Assembly: GCA_015680685.1 (NCBI GenBank)
Contig: MNCI01025421.1
Span: 2,326-27,604, forward strand
DNA length: 25,279 nucleotides
DNA from: Gnetum montanum
Taxonomy: Eukaryota; Streptophyta; Gnetopsida; Gnetales; Gnetaceae
Direction of reading: 5' to 3'
Every line of letters starts with the position of its first letter. The stretch's first letter is position 1. A program made the position numbers and the translations under genes. Shown here piece after piece: positions 9,945 to 19,819 of this stretch. The notes below the pieces were generated by a model. It did not search any database. It was given only the letters and a program-made list of their open reading frames with translations, and was not told where the DNA came from.

Positions 9945-10837
9945 ATTGCTTCCTTCTCTATTCATAGGTTAGTGAGGCAAGGCTATTGTATCTTATCTCT
10001 TCATCATCATTATTGTCTTCCTTTGTCATCAATTAAACTTTGATATTCAGAATGAGGTTCCCTTCAAGGTTTGTCTCTCTTCATCTCAATATCAACTGCT
10101 TAATATGCATTTTGCCAATGACTCCTTTTTCCTCATTCAAAATACTATTGCTAATGTGCAGCATCTCTTATCTCAGGTGGAGAAATATTGTTCTCTCTCT
10201 GGCTTAGCTATTAATTGGAGTAAATCTTCTATTTATAGTTTCAACAATAATTACAGTCATTTACCCAACTTTAATTGGAAGCTTATTCAGGACTAAGATA
10301 TGATGAAGATCTTGGGAATTCCCTTCTAGTTTAGATGTCCTAATTTTGTCCTCTAGGAGCAAGTAATTTCATGGATTCAAAGGAAAATTAAAAAGTGGAA
10401 GACTAAACTCCTCACCCTTCTAAGAAAGTACCTTGTCTATAAATCTACTTATGCTTCTACTCATGTTTATTATTCATTGTGTTGGGCTCCATCCCATATT
10501 GCCTATCATAAGCTGGAGAGATTATTTCAAGACTTCATGTGATCATCTAAAGACTCTTAAAAAGGTTTCTAGTGTGTTGCTTAGAATATTGTTACTCTTC
10601 CTAAGAATAAAGGTGGTTTATGCCTTTTGAATTCTTTTAAACAGGGGCTCACTTTAGTTGCCAAGTGGTTGGTTCAGCATCTATATGCCCCTTACATTAT
10701 TGGGAGTCTCCTCCAGCTAAGAATTTGACAAGCATTTCCTAAAAATAATCCCTTTTGGAAAGTTATCCATCTTGTTAATTGGATCCTCTCTCCTCATATT
10801 ATCACCATTCCCAAATTCCATGTCTTCAAAATAATTT
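9940..10837 (+). pseudogene. LINE reverse transcriptase, 3' part, between E1 and E2
   Basis: Continuation of the LINE RT from 859. It begins with FSIHRLVRQGYCI, which corresponds to the SVRQGxPLSP block of L1-type RTs. After a frameshift near 10020 comes the motif C region, HFANDSFFLIQNT at 10108-10146, where the canonical FADD reads FAND (codon 10117-10119 AAT). That loses a catalytic Asp through a GAT-to-AAT change in a former CpG context. Next come LSQVEKYCSLSGLAINWSKS, KILGIPF, SWIQRKIKKWKTK, LPKNKGGLCLLN and NPFWKVIHLVNW, the usual thumb and C-terminal blocks. Several stops interrupt it. It ends abruptly at the E2 LTR. The remaining LINE 3' end should lie beyond E2, outside the window. 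Confidence 0.85.
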
Positions 10838-11755
10838 TGATGAGTTGCATTTTCTTGGGTTACATCAACAAGGCCTTTTCAACATGCCCTGTTAATGTGA
10901 CCCCATCAATGTGGCTACATCAACATGGGATTTGATGCATTGACATGGTATTGTCGATGCAGTGTTTGTTTTCACCTATAAATATGCACTCACTCATCAT
11001 GTTTATGGCATCTTGTCATTATTGTAGCGAAGCTCTTGTAGTTTTATCATTCAAAAGTTAGAATATTTTTCTAAGTGCATGTAATATGAGTCAAAGAGTG
11101 TATGGATCTTTATTCGAGCACTGTTGTACCTAAGCACGGTAGTGTGTGTGGCAATAAAGATGAGCTTTTTTATAAACCTTGTAGCACTTTGAAATAGATT
11201 AATTGTTTGTTTATGCATTTAAAGTTTTATGCAATTTCCTTTAATGCTTTAAGTAATTAAATAATTAGTTATGAAATAAATTAAGCTAAATTAAACTGGA
11301 TTAAATAGTGATAAATTAAGCACATAAGTTTGACCACTTCAAGCATAGGCTTGGTGCTTGGTAATACTAGTAATGCTTAACATTTCATAACCTAGTAGCA
11401 TTAAATATGTCCAGAATGGGAATGGCAAGTAGGAATGAATGTTTATGTTAGGATTAGTTAAATGTTTGCTAGTTATATTAAATTGGTAATTAAATTATTA
11501 TATTCTTTATTATTTATTCTTAGGCAACCTAAAACATAAAATGTAAAAATGATAAAAATGATATGCCTTAGTTGCACTTCAGCATACCTTTGCATTTCAC
11601 AAGTATAATTGGGAAGACAATGATTGCAATAGTTAGTTTTACTTCCTAGATACCAATGTGCTTAGAAGGCTATAAGTCCATAGAATTTGACTAGATCATG
11701 CATGAATACTTAGTGATTCGTATGATTGGACGTAGGGTCTACTCATTGCTCATCA
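10838..11755 (+). repeat. E2 5' LTR
   Basis: A 918 bp LTR, TGATGAG...CTCATCA, repeated in direct orientation at 23937. It contains a U3 with CATCAACATGG/CATTGACATGG-type motifs (about 10863-10965), a TATA box at 10977-10984, AATAAA at 11153-11158 and an A+T-rich U5. U3 is about 40 bp longer than in the 3' LTR, by loss or gain of motif units. U5 is clearly homologous to the E1 LTR. Confidence 0.93.
10977..10984 (+). promoter_or_regulatory. TATA box of E2 5' LTR
   Basis: TATAAATA within CACCTATAAATATGC, directly after the U3 motif array. This is the presumed promoter for E2 genomic RNA. It faces away from the E1 promoter across the 898 bp LINE fragment. Confidence 0.7.
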
Positions 11756-11756
11756 T

Positions 11757-11774
11757 TGGCATTGTTGCTAGGGA
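11757..11774 (+). other. E2 primer binding site, tRNA-Asp type
   Basis: TGGCATTGTTGCTAGGGA, one base after the 5' LTR. It matches the tRNA-Asp prediction TGGCGCCGTTGCCGGGGA at 13 of 18 positions. The differences are clustered where CpG or CC bases would have been. Confidence 0.75.
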
Positions 11775-11984
11775 CTTGTAGTTTGATATGTGCACTATCT
11801 AGGACTTAGTGAATATTATTTGAGATTGTTGAAATGAATCCTAAGGTCATAATACTTCAAAATAATAATAATTATAATTATAATTTAAGCACATTGAATT
11901 TTTCTTTAATTCAAAATGTATTCTTTTCATATGCATGATGAGTCAAAACTACTAGTGCCCTAAGAATTCAAAGTGATGTACACT
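11775..11984 (+). other. E2 leader, no gene seen
   Basis: Short untranslated leader before gag. It contains an AAT/TAATTA-rich low-complexity stretch at about 11861-11890. Nothing else is supported. Confidence 0.5.
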
Positions 11985-13740
11985 CATCTAGATGAGTTTG
12001 TACCTAATTTCACCTTCATCTTGCATTATGATGAATAGTTGTGGTGGAGAGATATGGAGGGCAATGTTGTGTTGCCTCCCAATTGATTTGTTCCTCGGAT
12101 GCTTCTTTAAACTCTTAAGAGGTTGGACATCCAGGATTTCCATGATGAATACATTGTGTAGGATCATGACTATCAAGACTATCATCCCACAGAAACATAA
12201 TGCAAACAAGATTAGCACCAAGTGAAGCACCATAAAGCTATGAAGGAAAAATGGTTCACTAACCCCTTATTCTTGCTAAACCAAAATGAAAAGGAGGATG
12301 CTCCCTCTATGGGTTTTCAACATGAAGATTCTCCATCCCTTGAGTCTAGTAAAGGGGGCTTGACCCCACACTGACACTCCACTATCAACAACTTGGATTT
12401 AGGAAGAAGTGGGAATCAAGGGAGGGGCTCAGGCAAGCATCATGATGATAGTAAACTTGATGATTATGGTTGTGAAAGTAGAGAGGATGTGGTAGACACC
12501 ATGGTGGTGGAAATTCTCCTTCCTCTTCATCCTCTTGATCTACATCTTCTTCTTTCTTATCTAAATCTAATTGACATCATACTGGATGAAACCATGATGG
12601 AGGTGAATGACATGACAATGATCATAGGCCTTGCAATGAACGAAGGGGTAGCAGAGGACATCATAGGTGTCATTGAAATTATGATGATGATGAACCTTTT
12701 CTTGAAACTTGAATCATGTTGAACATTGCAAAGGTAGTAAAAATTCCAACTAGGCATGTGAAAGATAGTAGAATCAAGAGGTTGAATATGAACAATATCC
12801 CCAAATTTGAGGGGGATATAACTCAAATCCACATACCCATCTTCAAGCATTTCATGATGCGTGTGCCTTATAGAACATAGAAAAAAATTGGTAGAAACTT
12901 AAGCTATTTCCCAAGATACTCATAAAAGAAGCAAAAAGTTGGTACTACTCCATGGAGCTAGAATCAATTCGTAGATGGAGTACAATGCTTAAGCTTTTCA
13001 ATGACAAATATTAGACACACTCTAGAGTGTCCAATTTGAGAAAGCAAATCCAAGGTTCACAACAAGGAACACATGAACCCTTGGATGTAGCCATGGGAAG
13101 GTATTACTTTCTCTTACAAAAATTTCCTATCCATGGTTATTTTCAATAGGAGTAGCTTTGACATATCATAAATGGGCTCTAATTAGAAACAAAGAGGACC
13201 CTTGGGGTCTATGCCCAAGGGAGACTATCAAAACTTAGAGCCTATTAGATTCAAAGGTTGATTAAGTAGGTTGCAAAAGAAGAAGTTGAGTTGAGAAAAT
13301 GGAAAAGTACTAAGGAGTATAACTGGGAACCTTCCACAGAAAAAGGGAGGTCCAACTTTGTGATAGTGAGGGGAAGGCATCACTTGATGAAGTGGTGCAA
13401 TGCAAAAACTTACCAATTCAAAAATCTATGTCTAAAATTTTGGCTAAGGTTAACAAAATGTGGGAATATTTGAATGAAAAATTTTAAACTACTTTGAAAA
13501 GTACAAAAGAATCCAAAGAGAAAGGTAGTAATTGTGGTCACAGGAGAAGAAAGGAACCTCAACATGCCTACTAAAGGGGTAATGGTAAAGCTATTATATT
13601 AGAAGAGGTTGTGGAGTCAGAATCCAATGATGATGATGGGTGTGACTTTTGCCAATATGAACATTCTAAGAAATGTTACCCTATTGTGTAACACTTACAA
13701 GAATCTGGGGTATATGCTCTAAATCCTATATGGGCATAAA
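11985..13740 (+). pseudogene. E2 gag (decayed, retains core domain)
   Basis: The N-terminal block includes EFVPNFTFILHYDE and MEGNVVLPPN (about 11991-12090), collinear with E1 gag. An Asp/Gly/His-rich stretch follows at 12390-12530. A retrotransposon Gag core-like block is visible at about 12990-13140 (VSNLRKQIQGSQQGTHEPL, then YYFLLQKFPIHGYF), resembling the FxxxFxPxSRxxxLRxEI...GESL...F.... pattern of plant Gag. The C-terminal part has a zinc-knuckle-like motif at 13641-13676 followed by ESGVYAL and KRFPYPQDN. Several stops and frameshifts break it. The start codon is not certain because E2 lacks the ATG context seen in E1. The ORFs at 12393-12722 and 13291-13473 are fragments in or beside this gene. 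Confidence 0.72.
13641..13676 (+). other. Zinc-knuckle-like motif of E2 Gag
   Basis: CDFCQYEHSKKC, spacing C-x2-C-x3-H-x3-C, followed by YPIV and a His-Leu pair. E1 has the equivalent motif with Asn for His. It is one residue shorter on each side of the His than the canonical CCHC knuckle. Confidence 0.6.
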
Positions 13741-14384
13741 GGAAAGCACCCAAAAGGTTTCCTTATCCACAAGATAACCTAAGGTAGTTCCACCAACAAC
13801 AATAAGCTTATTATCCAAGTGGAGCTCCACCACAACTATACGAGTAGTATCATCAGTGGTAACATCCATAGTCATGGGGGCTACCACTATCAAGGTAGTA
13901 GTACCCTTATAGGAAGCCAAATTTGTATGGGTACTATATTTAGCAACCCATGTCTACATGTGACTCTTCCAGTCATGCTTCTTTTTAGCATCACTACTGC
14001 CCTCCAGAGTACCACAGAACTCATTCTCCATCTCCTAGAAGGGAATCACTATATCCTTATTACCCTTCTCATCCTTTTGCACTATTTCTCCACCCTTAAC
14101 CCAATTACCACCTGCTCCATCCATGTAGGGAAAAATTCTTGCACAATTCCAACAATGTAATACCACCATGGTTGTTAACTTACTACCAATTTCCCAGCTG
14201 AGTGGTTTGGAATCTAGATCTTGTAAAAGACCATTCTTCCAAACCAATACCCCTATAAAGCCCTCATCGACTCATGTGGCTAGTCTCCCTGTGTCTTCTT
14301 AATTCTCTACATCTATTCCTTTTGAGAGCCCTTCCATATTAAATGCCTCCCAAGATCCATACAATCACATTAATCCACACTGTA
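13741..14384 (+). other. E2 gag-protease spacer
   Basis: A decayed Gln/Pro/Tyr-rich stretch in the gag frame near 13741-13860 (YYPSGAPPQLYE), matching E1 7830-7950. Beyond it no frame is continuous. The plus-strand frame at 13819-14160 and the minus frame at 14035-14247 have no support from the E1 alignment. I see nothing else here. Confidence 0.45.
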
Positions 14385-14990
14385 TCTAATTGATCAAGGC
14401 TGGCAACCTTTCTAGGAAAAGAGCTGATCCTAGAAGTCCTCTCATCTACTTGCATATTTTTGGAAATAAGCCATGTAGGGCTCTTCTTGATTTAGGTTCT
14501 AGTGTTAATATGATTTACCATGAAATGTAAAACACCTAGAACCTACCTCCTCTCAAGAAGAGCAACATCTATTTAGAATTGACAAATTAGTCCATCATTG
14601 TTCCCTTGGAATTAGTGGAGGACATTGTGAAGACTATTTTTGGGTGGTCATATCTTGCCAATTTCTTGGTAATAAAGGTTGAAAATTGTAAGGGGGACTT
14701 CCTAATCATTATAGGAAGTGCTTGGTTGAGCACTATTGATGTGTGAATGGACATTAGAGATCTTTCCTTGGAGATTTTCAAGGAAAATGCATTTGGAAAG
14801 ATCAAGAAGAGAGTTCCATGCATCATATACAACGATATAGGGTGCAACTATGTCCAGAAGTTATGGTCTATCAATACCACATCAATCAAAGCATACAAAA
14901 AATGTGAAAATGAATTTAAAATCCAAAATTACCTGTACATAGCAACCACAAAGCAAGAGGACACCTAGTGGTAGACAACTGATTTTGAAA
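14385..14990 (+). pseudogene. E2 retropepsin-like protease (decayed)
   Basis: SPLIYLHIFGNKPCRALLDL then GSSVNMIYH, with the active-site triad DLG at codons 14489-14497. DLG in place of DTG is common in Athila-type proteases. Downstream come SIIVPLELVEDIV (about 14590-14630), FLVIKVENCKGDFLIIIGSA and WLSTIDV (about 14665-14745), then DIRDLSLEIF and KIKKRVPCI. These correspond to the VEDVLVKV, (I/L)LGRPFL and LTLRV blocks of the family. Stops lie at about 14529 (TAA), within TN*SI near 14590, and near 14745. The frame at 14747-14965 is the C-terminal end of this domain and the start of the linker. Confidence 0.8.
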
Positions 14991-15365
14991 GCAACACACT
15001 TTGGATGGAACCTATTGAGAGCCTAAGTTATGCCTATGTTGAAGGCATGGATGAACTAGAGTAAGTTCATCACCAACTCTTCCATGATGAACCTAATGAT
15101 ACCAATTTGGAAGAGTTGGAAATCCCTAAGAATTTAGCCCTTAGAGCTAAAAGCTCTACCTACTGGCATGGAATATGCATTTTTGAAAAATGGTAAGCCA
15201 GTAATAATCAATGCTAACCTTGCTCTTGAGTAGAAAAGGATGTTGTTGAAGGTAGTTAAAAAATGGCCAACAACCTTTGCTTAGTCATATCTTGAACTCA
15301 TAAATATTGATCCTTAGATATGCCAGCATCACATCTATACTAATCTAGCCATGAAGCCAAAGAGG
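14991..15365 (+). pseudogene. E2 protease-RT linker region of pol
   Basis: Matches the E1 linker: SYAYVEGMDELE, VHHQLFHDE, LEELEIPKN, LPTGMEYAFLKN, KPVIINANLAL, then CQHHIYTNLAMKP. Frameshifts occur near 15150 and a stop near 15232. This is the Athila-type block preceding RT. Confidence 0.7.
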
Positions 15366-16110
15366 TAGCTACAGCAACGATTGAATCCCAAATCGAAGTA
15401 GATCATCAAAGAGGAAATTGAACAACTCCTCAAGGTAGGGTTCATTTATCCAATTGTAGATAGCGAGTGGATTAGCCCACTTGTAATTGCACCAAAAAAG
15501 GTGGCAAGTGGTAGGTCTGTATTGATTTTAGGCTATTAAACATGGTGATGTTCAAAGATCATTTTTCATTATCATTTGTGGACAAGGTATTGGACACTAT
15601 TTCTGGGCATTTTTATTATAGCTTTTTGGATGGTTATAGTGGCTATAACCAAATTTATATCATGCCCAAGGATTAAACCAAAACAACATTCACAAGTCCT
15701 TGGGGGACTTTTGCATATCGTAAGATGCCCTTTGGTGTATGTAATGCCCTTATAACTTTCCAACAGTTGGTCCTAAGCATTTTTTAGTAGCATATTGGTA
15801 GCATGATGGAAGTTTTCATGGATGATTTCTCCACCTATGGTGGTGCATTTGAGCAAGCCCTTAGCCACCTTGAGTAAGTGCTTAAAAGGTGTGTGGAGAC
15901 TAATCTTCAACATAATTGGAAAAAGAGCCATCTCATGGTCTAGGAGGACATTATGTTGCAAAAATTTATCAAGCAAGGATTGAGGTAGACCTTGAAAAGA
16001 TTCAGGTCATCCAAGGAATAACCTACCAACTAGAAACCATTAAAGATTTCTAGTCATTTCTTAAGCACATTAGCTACCATTGGTGATTTATAGAGAATTT
16101 CTCTAAGATC
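15366..16110 (+). pseudogene. E2 reverse transcriptase (decayed)
   Basis: Blocks in order: IIKEEIEQLLKVGFIYPI and SEWISPLVIAPKK (about 15400-15500), KDHFSLSFVDKVLDTI, FLDGYSGYNQI (motif A Asp codon 15629-15631), TTFTSPWGTFAYRKMPFGVC, and the catalytic box FMDD at 15815-15826 within EVFMDDFSTYGG. A TAA at 15674-15676 falls where E1 has CAA, and further stops lie near 15785-15790 and 15874. A frameshift between about 15900 and 16150 changes the frame before RNase H. The catalytic residues themselves are present, but the frame cannot be translated. Confidence 0.92.
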
Positions 16111-16119
16111 ACAAAATAG

Positions 16120-16660
16120 TTGGTTGAGCTGATGAAGAAAGATGCTCCATTCATATGGACCAAGGAATGTGAAAAGGCATTCTAGCAGCTTAAGAAGAAG
16201 CTTGTAGAGACTCCAATTCTATGAGCACCTAATTGGTCTCAACCATTTCACATTATGATAGATGCATTGAACTATGCCTTGGGGGCCATGCTTACATAAT
16301 TGGATGATTAAAAACATCCTTACTACATCCACTACACAAGATGAAGCATTGTGGGTACATAACTCAATTATACAACAACAGAAAAAAAAATAATGGTAAT
16401 TTTATATGCCTTGGCAATGTTTAGGAACTATGTGCTTAGATACAAGTTATTTGTGCATACTAAACACAATGTCATTCACTTCCTGATGAGTAAACCAACG
16501 ATAAGCCTTTGTGTCATATGGTGGCTAGTGATCTTGCAGGAGTTTGATCTTACAATGATAAATTGAAAACGAACTAAGAATGTGGTTTATGATAACTTGT
16601 CTTGGTTATGATGGGACAACAAAGAGGATGAGAGCCCACTCTCTGATTAATTTCCTGATG
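16120..16660 (+). pseudogene. E2 RNase H domain (decayed)
   Basis: Visible blocks: KKDAPFIWTKECEKAF, LVETPIL, IDALNYALGAML (this copy keeps the catalytic Asp that E1 has lost), HPYYIHYT, LNYTTTEKKIMVILYALAMF, FVHTKHNVIHFLMSKP and LQEFDLTMIN. TAA stops at 16297-16299 and 16309-16311 fall exactly where E1 has CAA (in TQLDDQK), and a TAG at about 16183 lies where a Gln is expected. These look like C-to-T changes. Confidence 0.9.
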
Positions 16661-17942
16661 AACTTCTCTTTGTCAGTGCAGTAAATGAACAAGTGCTTGT
16701 TGAACCAAAATGGTATGATGGCATCCTCACTTATCTTATCACTTAAGAGATGCCACAAGAGTTAGACCACTAGAATAAATAATGGTTTCTTCATCAGGGC
16801 AAACACTTCATGGCAATCAATGAATACCTTTACAAAGTATGTGCCAATGGCTTAGTTTGTTGGTATGTTCCTAATGTTGACTAAATACATGTTCTCCAAG
16901 ACACTCATGAGAGTTCTTATGAGGGTGACTATGAAAGGAGACACATGACCATTAAAATCTTGATGGTAGGGTACTATTGGCCAACAATATTCAGGGAGGA
17001 CCACCAATTTGTCTACTCTTGTGAATGCTATCAACTAGATGGTGGGATGATTGCTCGAATGGAAGGGCCTCAACAATGGATCCAACCACTAGAACCCATT
17101 GACATTTCGGGCATAGACTTCATGGGTCCTATCATGCCCATGTTAAATGGAAAGGTGTACATAATAGTTGCTATTGAATATTGTACCAAATGGGTAGAAG
17201 TAGCAACCGTTACCAACTATACATCTTTCACTATTGCATAGTTTGTACAACTAAATATTGTATATAGGTTTGAAGTGCCATGTGCACTAATTTTTGATAA
17301 TGGTACTTATTTTACAAGTGCTACCTTTTGCAAGATCATGCAACACTTGGGGTTTGAACATAAACTAACAACACCCTACCACCTCCAAGCCAATGGTTAA
17401 GCAGCGGTTACTAATAGGAAGATCATGAAAATATTAACTCGAACAAATAGTAAATATAGGAGAGATTGAAGCAAAAAATTGAATGATGCCCACATAGAAA
17501 CTCCCTATAGGATGCTCTTCCTATGAGCTGATCTACAGAAAATTACCAACTCTTCTAATTCAATTTGAGCTCCATACACTTTCAATAGCCTATGATCTTA
17601 ATCTTGACCTTAGCTTAGCATAGAAGGAAAGATTGATCAACCTTAATGTACTATATGAAAATTAATTGGTAATCCTATCCTTGAATGAAGTGCATAAGTC
17701 ATTCAACAAAAAATGCCATGACCTTAAAATACAAAAGGTAAAATTTCAACTTGGAGATAAGGTCCTTTACTAGAACCCCACACATGTACCTCAATGAACT
17801 AAGTTTCAAACATTGTGGAAAGGGCCTTACATCATTGGTGAAATATTTCCTTCTAGGGCCATGTTGATCTACAAACCTGAGAGCCCAAATAAGAAACAAC
17901 TAGTTAACATGCAACAACTAAAACCTTTCCATGAGCCTAAGT
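16661..17942 (+). pseudogene. E2 integrase (decayed)
   Basis: The N-terminal zinc-binding region has VGYYWPTIFRED and SCECYQ (one CxxC pair kept) while the expected GGH is EGD. The core includes ISGIDFMGPIMPM (first Asp), AIEYCTKWVEV, and FEVPCALIFDNGTYFTSATF, which keeps the second Asp. It then reads TTPYHLQANG, a TAA at 17398-17400, and AAVTNRK, where the catalytic Glu (normally in the VExxNRxIK-type block) is Ala. A deletion near 17485 relative to E1 removes the ALWAYRSTW block and shifts the frame. The C-terminal part resumes with FQLGDKVLY, TLWKGPYIIGE (GPY/F module, about 17816-17845) and LVNMQQLKPFHEPK up to 17940. No chromodomain is seen. Confidence 0.9.
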
Positions 17943-18679
17943 AAGCCAATCCCATCAACACCTCATTAGATGAACAACCACAATAAATCTTTTGAATCTC
18001 CTTCTTTCAACTCATTTGTGGGGGAGATGGTCATCCGTGCTGATCATATAAATAGCTCCTCAATTTTTCTACTTTTTTATTTTACACTTTTTTTTTTGTT
18101 TTATAATTTCTTTGTGTTTATACCTTTTTGTTTTGCACTTTGTTATTTTTCCAAATTTGTTTTACAACATCATTAGTATGTTTTATTTTTCTTGAATATT
18201 TTACAATTTCTTTTATATTTTCCTTTATCTTGGTGTGAATTTTCCTTGTTTTGTAATAAAATTGCTTTGTTGCCAATAGGACATAGTAATGCTATAGTTG
18301 CTTACCAATGGTGGTTTGTACCTGATGTTTTTGATTTCTAATGTTTGATTTTCATTTTTGAATTTTAATGACTAATAACTAAGATAAAGTTTCTTCTTCA
18401 TGGAACATGTAGTGAGGCCACATCATCCACCCATCCAAAAACTCCATGGTTTTCCTTACTTTTTGAAATATGAAGTCCCTTTCCATTAATGAAACTTTAC
18501 TAAACTTGTAACCTTAGAAATTTCCAAACTTGGGAAGGATTCAAAGGTTTGAATAAGATGTGACTACAAGGGGATTCAGTATTCTTTATGCCTCTCTACT
18601 CACTCGGGTGCATGAGTGTTTTCATGGATTTCTTTTTGTTTCATGTCGACCAATAACAGTAAGTTAAATAAATCTTTGC
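17943..18679 (+). other. E2 post-pol region: purine tract and T-rich stretch
   Basis: Collinear with E1 3053-3680 (reverse strand): the short GGGGGAGATGG tract, then a T-rich stretch at about 18055-18250, then a shared segment ending in AAATCTTTGCATGGTGTGG. The short frame 17970-18173 starts like the E1 frame at 3678 but becomes Phe-rich from the T tract. It is in a different frame from pol. I treat the region as mainly untranslated. Confidence 0.5.
18018..18030 (+). other. Internal purine-rich tract after pol in E2
   Basis: GTGGGGGAGATGG, matching ATGGGGGAGATGG at the equivalent place in E1 (3618-3630). It shares the GGGGG core with the terminal PPT. Confidence 0.4.
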
Positions 18680-19150
18680 ATGGTGTGGTTCCCATTAAAA
18701 AACTCATAAAAACATAAAATTAAAAGAAAACCTATGATGGGAATTCAAAGCATACACTTTTGATAAAATAAAAAAGCTCTAAACACTAGTTATGGAACTA
18801 GAAAGACATGTTACCAATGCCTAAAGATCTCCTTTAACTAAGGCCCTTTCTCACTTCATGCTTTTCTTTTCTTCTTAAATAAGGAATGGTGTTTCATCTA
18901 TGGAAGCATTCTTGTGTTTTGAGAGGGTGGTCTAGTCTTAGAGTAGTGATGCAAGTCACTGAAGATGCTTGATTTTGATCTGGACTAAGGATGGACTTTA
19001 TTAGGTTATTTAACCATAAATCCACAAGGGACTTCATGTGACCATGATTATGAATTTCATTCCACTTTCTTTCTCATTCATCAATGCTTTCTATAACTCA
19101 CCTCATTGCCAGTTTTCATGTTTTTCTCAATGTCTTAGTTTGATATGCTA
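18680..19150 (+). pseudogene. E2 copy of the hydrophobic 148-aa ORF (broken)
   Basis: Begins ATGGTGTGGTTCCC, the same start as the intact E1 frame at 3052. Matching pieces include MMGIQSI, TSYG, KTCYQCLKISFN and a hydrophobic end (LPVFMFFSMS). It is interrupted by stops and a small insertion after about ten codons. Function unknown. The homology shows the frame was present, or at least the sequence was, in the common ancestor of E1 and E2. Confidence 0.45.
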
Positions 19151-19554
19151 AAATTCTTAGATGGATTCTTCTAGATTTGATCCTTAACTTTTTGTAACCA
19201 TTAATCAACTTTGGGATCCATGGACTCCTTATTTGATGTTATGCAAGGGAACATAGGGCATAAACCTACTATGGGGAGGACCCACTTACATGTCTCTTGG
19301 TTGGGGTAGTTAAGTCCCTTATCCTTAGGGATTTTGGCAATCAAATCTTTTGCATTTTCCATTTGGTTGCATCCAACTATGTGCTCCTTAAGGCATTTCT
19401 CCAATTAATCTCCATCTTTTGTGAAATCTCAAGCCCTCTTCATGCATCTCATTGTGTTCTTGGCTTCTTGGGCTTTCATTTGATTCCAATTTCACTCAAA
19501 AACTCTTTGTATTTTTTGAATTTTGACTTGGTCAACTATGATAAATAGCTATGT
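19151..19554 (+). other. E2 3' region, partly shared with E1, no gene seen
   Basis: The part up to about 19310 aligns with E1 near 2440-2600 through the GGGGAGGACC segment. From about 19310 onward I find no E1 counterpart, which marks the left edge of the extra E2 segment. The 83-codon frame at 19297-19545 has no recognisable content. Confidence 0.5.
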
Positions 19555-19645
19555 AGAATAGGCCCCATCGATGCATCTGACCATGTCAATTAGGCCCCAT
19601 CGACAAGGCCTAGTTGATGCATGGGAAAAATTCTATATATAGCAA
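19555..19645 (+). promoter_or_regulatory. Promoter-like segment with U3-type motif array and TATA box
   Basis: Two copies of GGCCCCATCGA (about 19561 and 19594) with related GATGCAT/TTGATGCAT and CATGTCAAT units, then CTATATATAGC at about 19633-19643. The LTR U3 regions of E2 and E3 have the same kind of array (CCCCATCGA/CATCGACATGG units) just before their TATA boxes. No LTR end (TGATGAG) is seen nearby, so this may be a relic of another LTR or an internal promoter for ORF3. Confidence 0.45.
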
Positions 19646-19819
19646 CCAACACATAGGAATTTTTTTCCATTTGATTCAAATGTAAGGGGAGTTTTTGCAA
19701 TTTTTTAGAGCTCAAAACATTTCAAAGCCTGTAACTTTCAAACCATTTGCCTAATTCACTCCATTCTTCAATCTTGCAACTTCTAGAGGTACGTTTTATG
19801 TTGTAGGGACCATAAACCT
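19646..19819 (+). other. Leader downstream of the promoter-like segment
   Basis: A+T-rich sequence without an ORF. AGAGGTACG near 19785 resembles a splice donor, but I cannot identify a matching acceptor with confidence. Confidence 0.3.

Noticed and set aside
12557-12850. 97-codon minus-strand frame in E2 gag
   Set aside because: Antisense to the gag region; Ser/Met/Ile-rich from ATGATG-type repeats, with no supporting similarity.
17970-18176. Phe-rich small membrane protein after E2 pol
   Set aside because: The Phe content comes from a T-rich DNA tract. Only the first 25 or so residues resemble the E1 counterpart, so a gene call is not supported.
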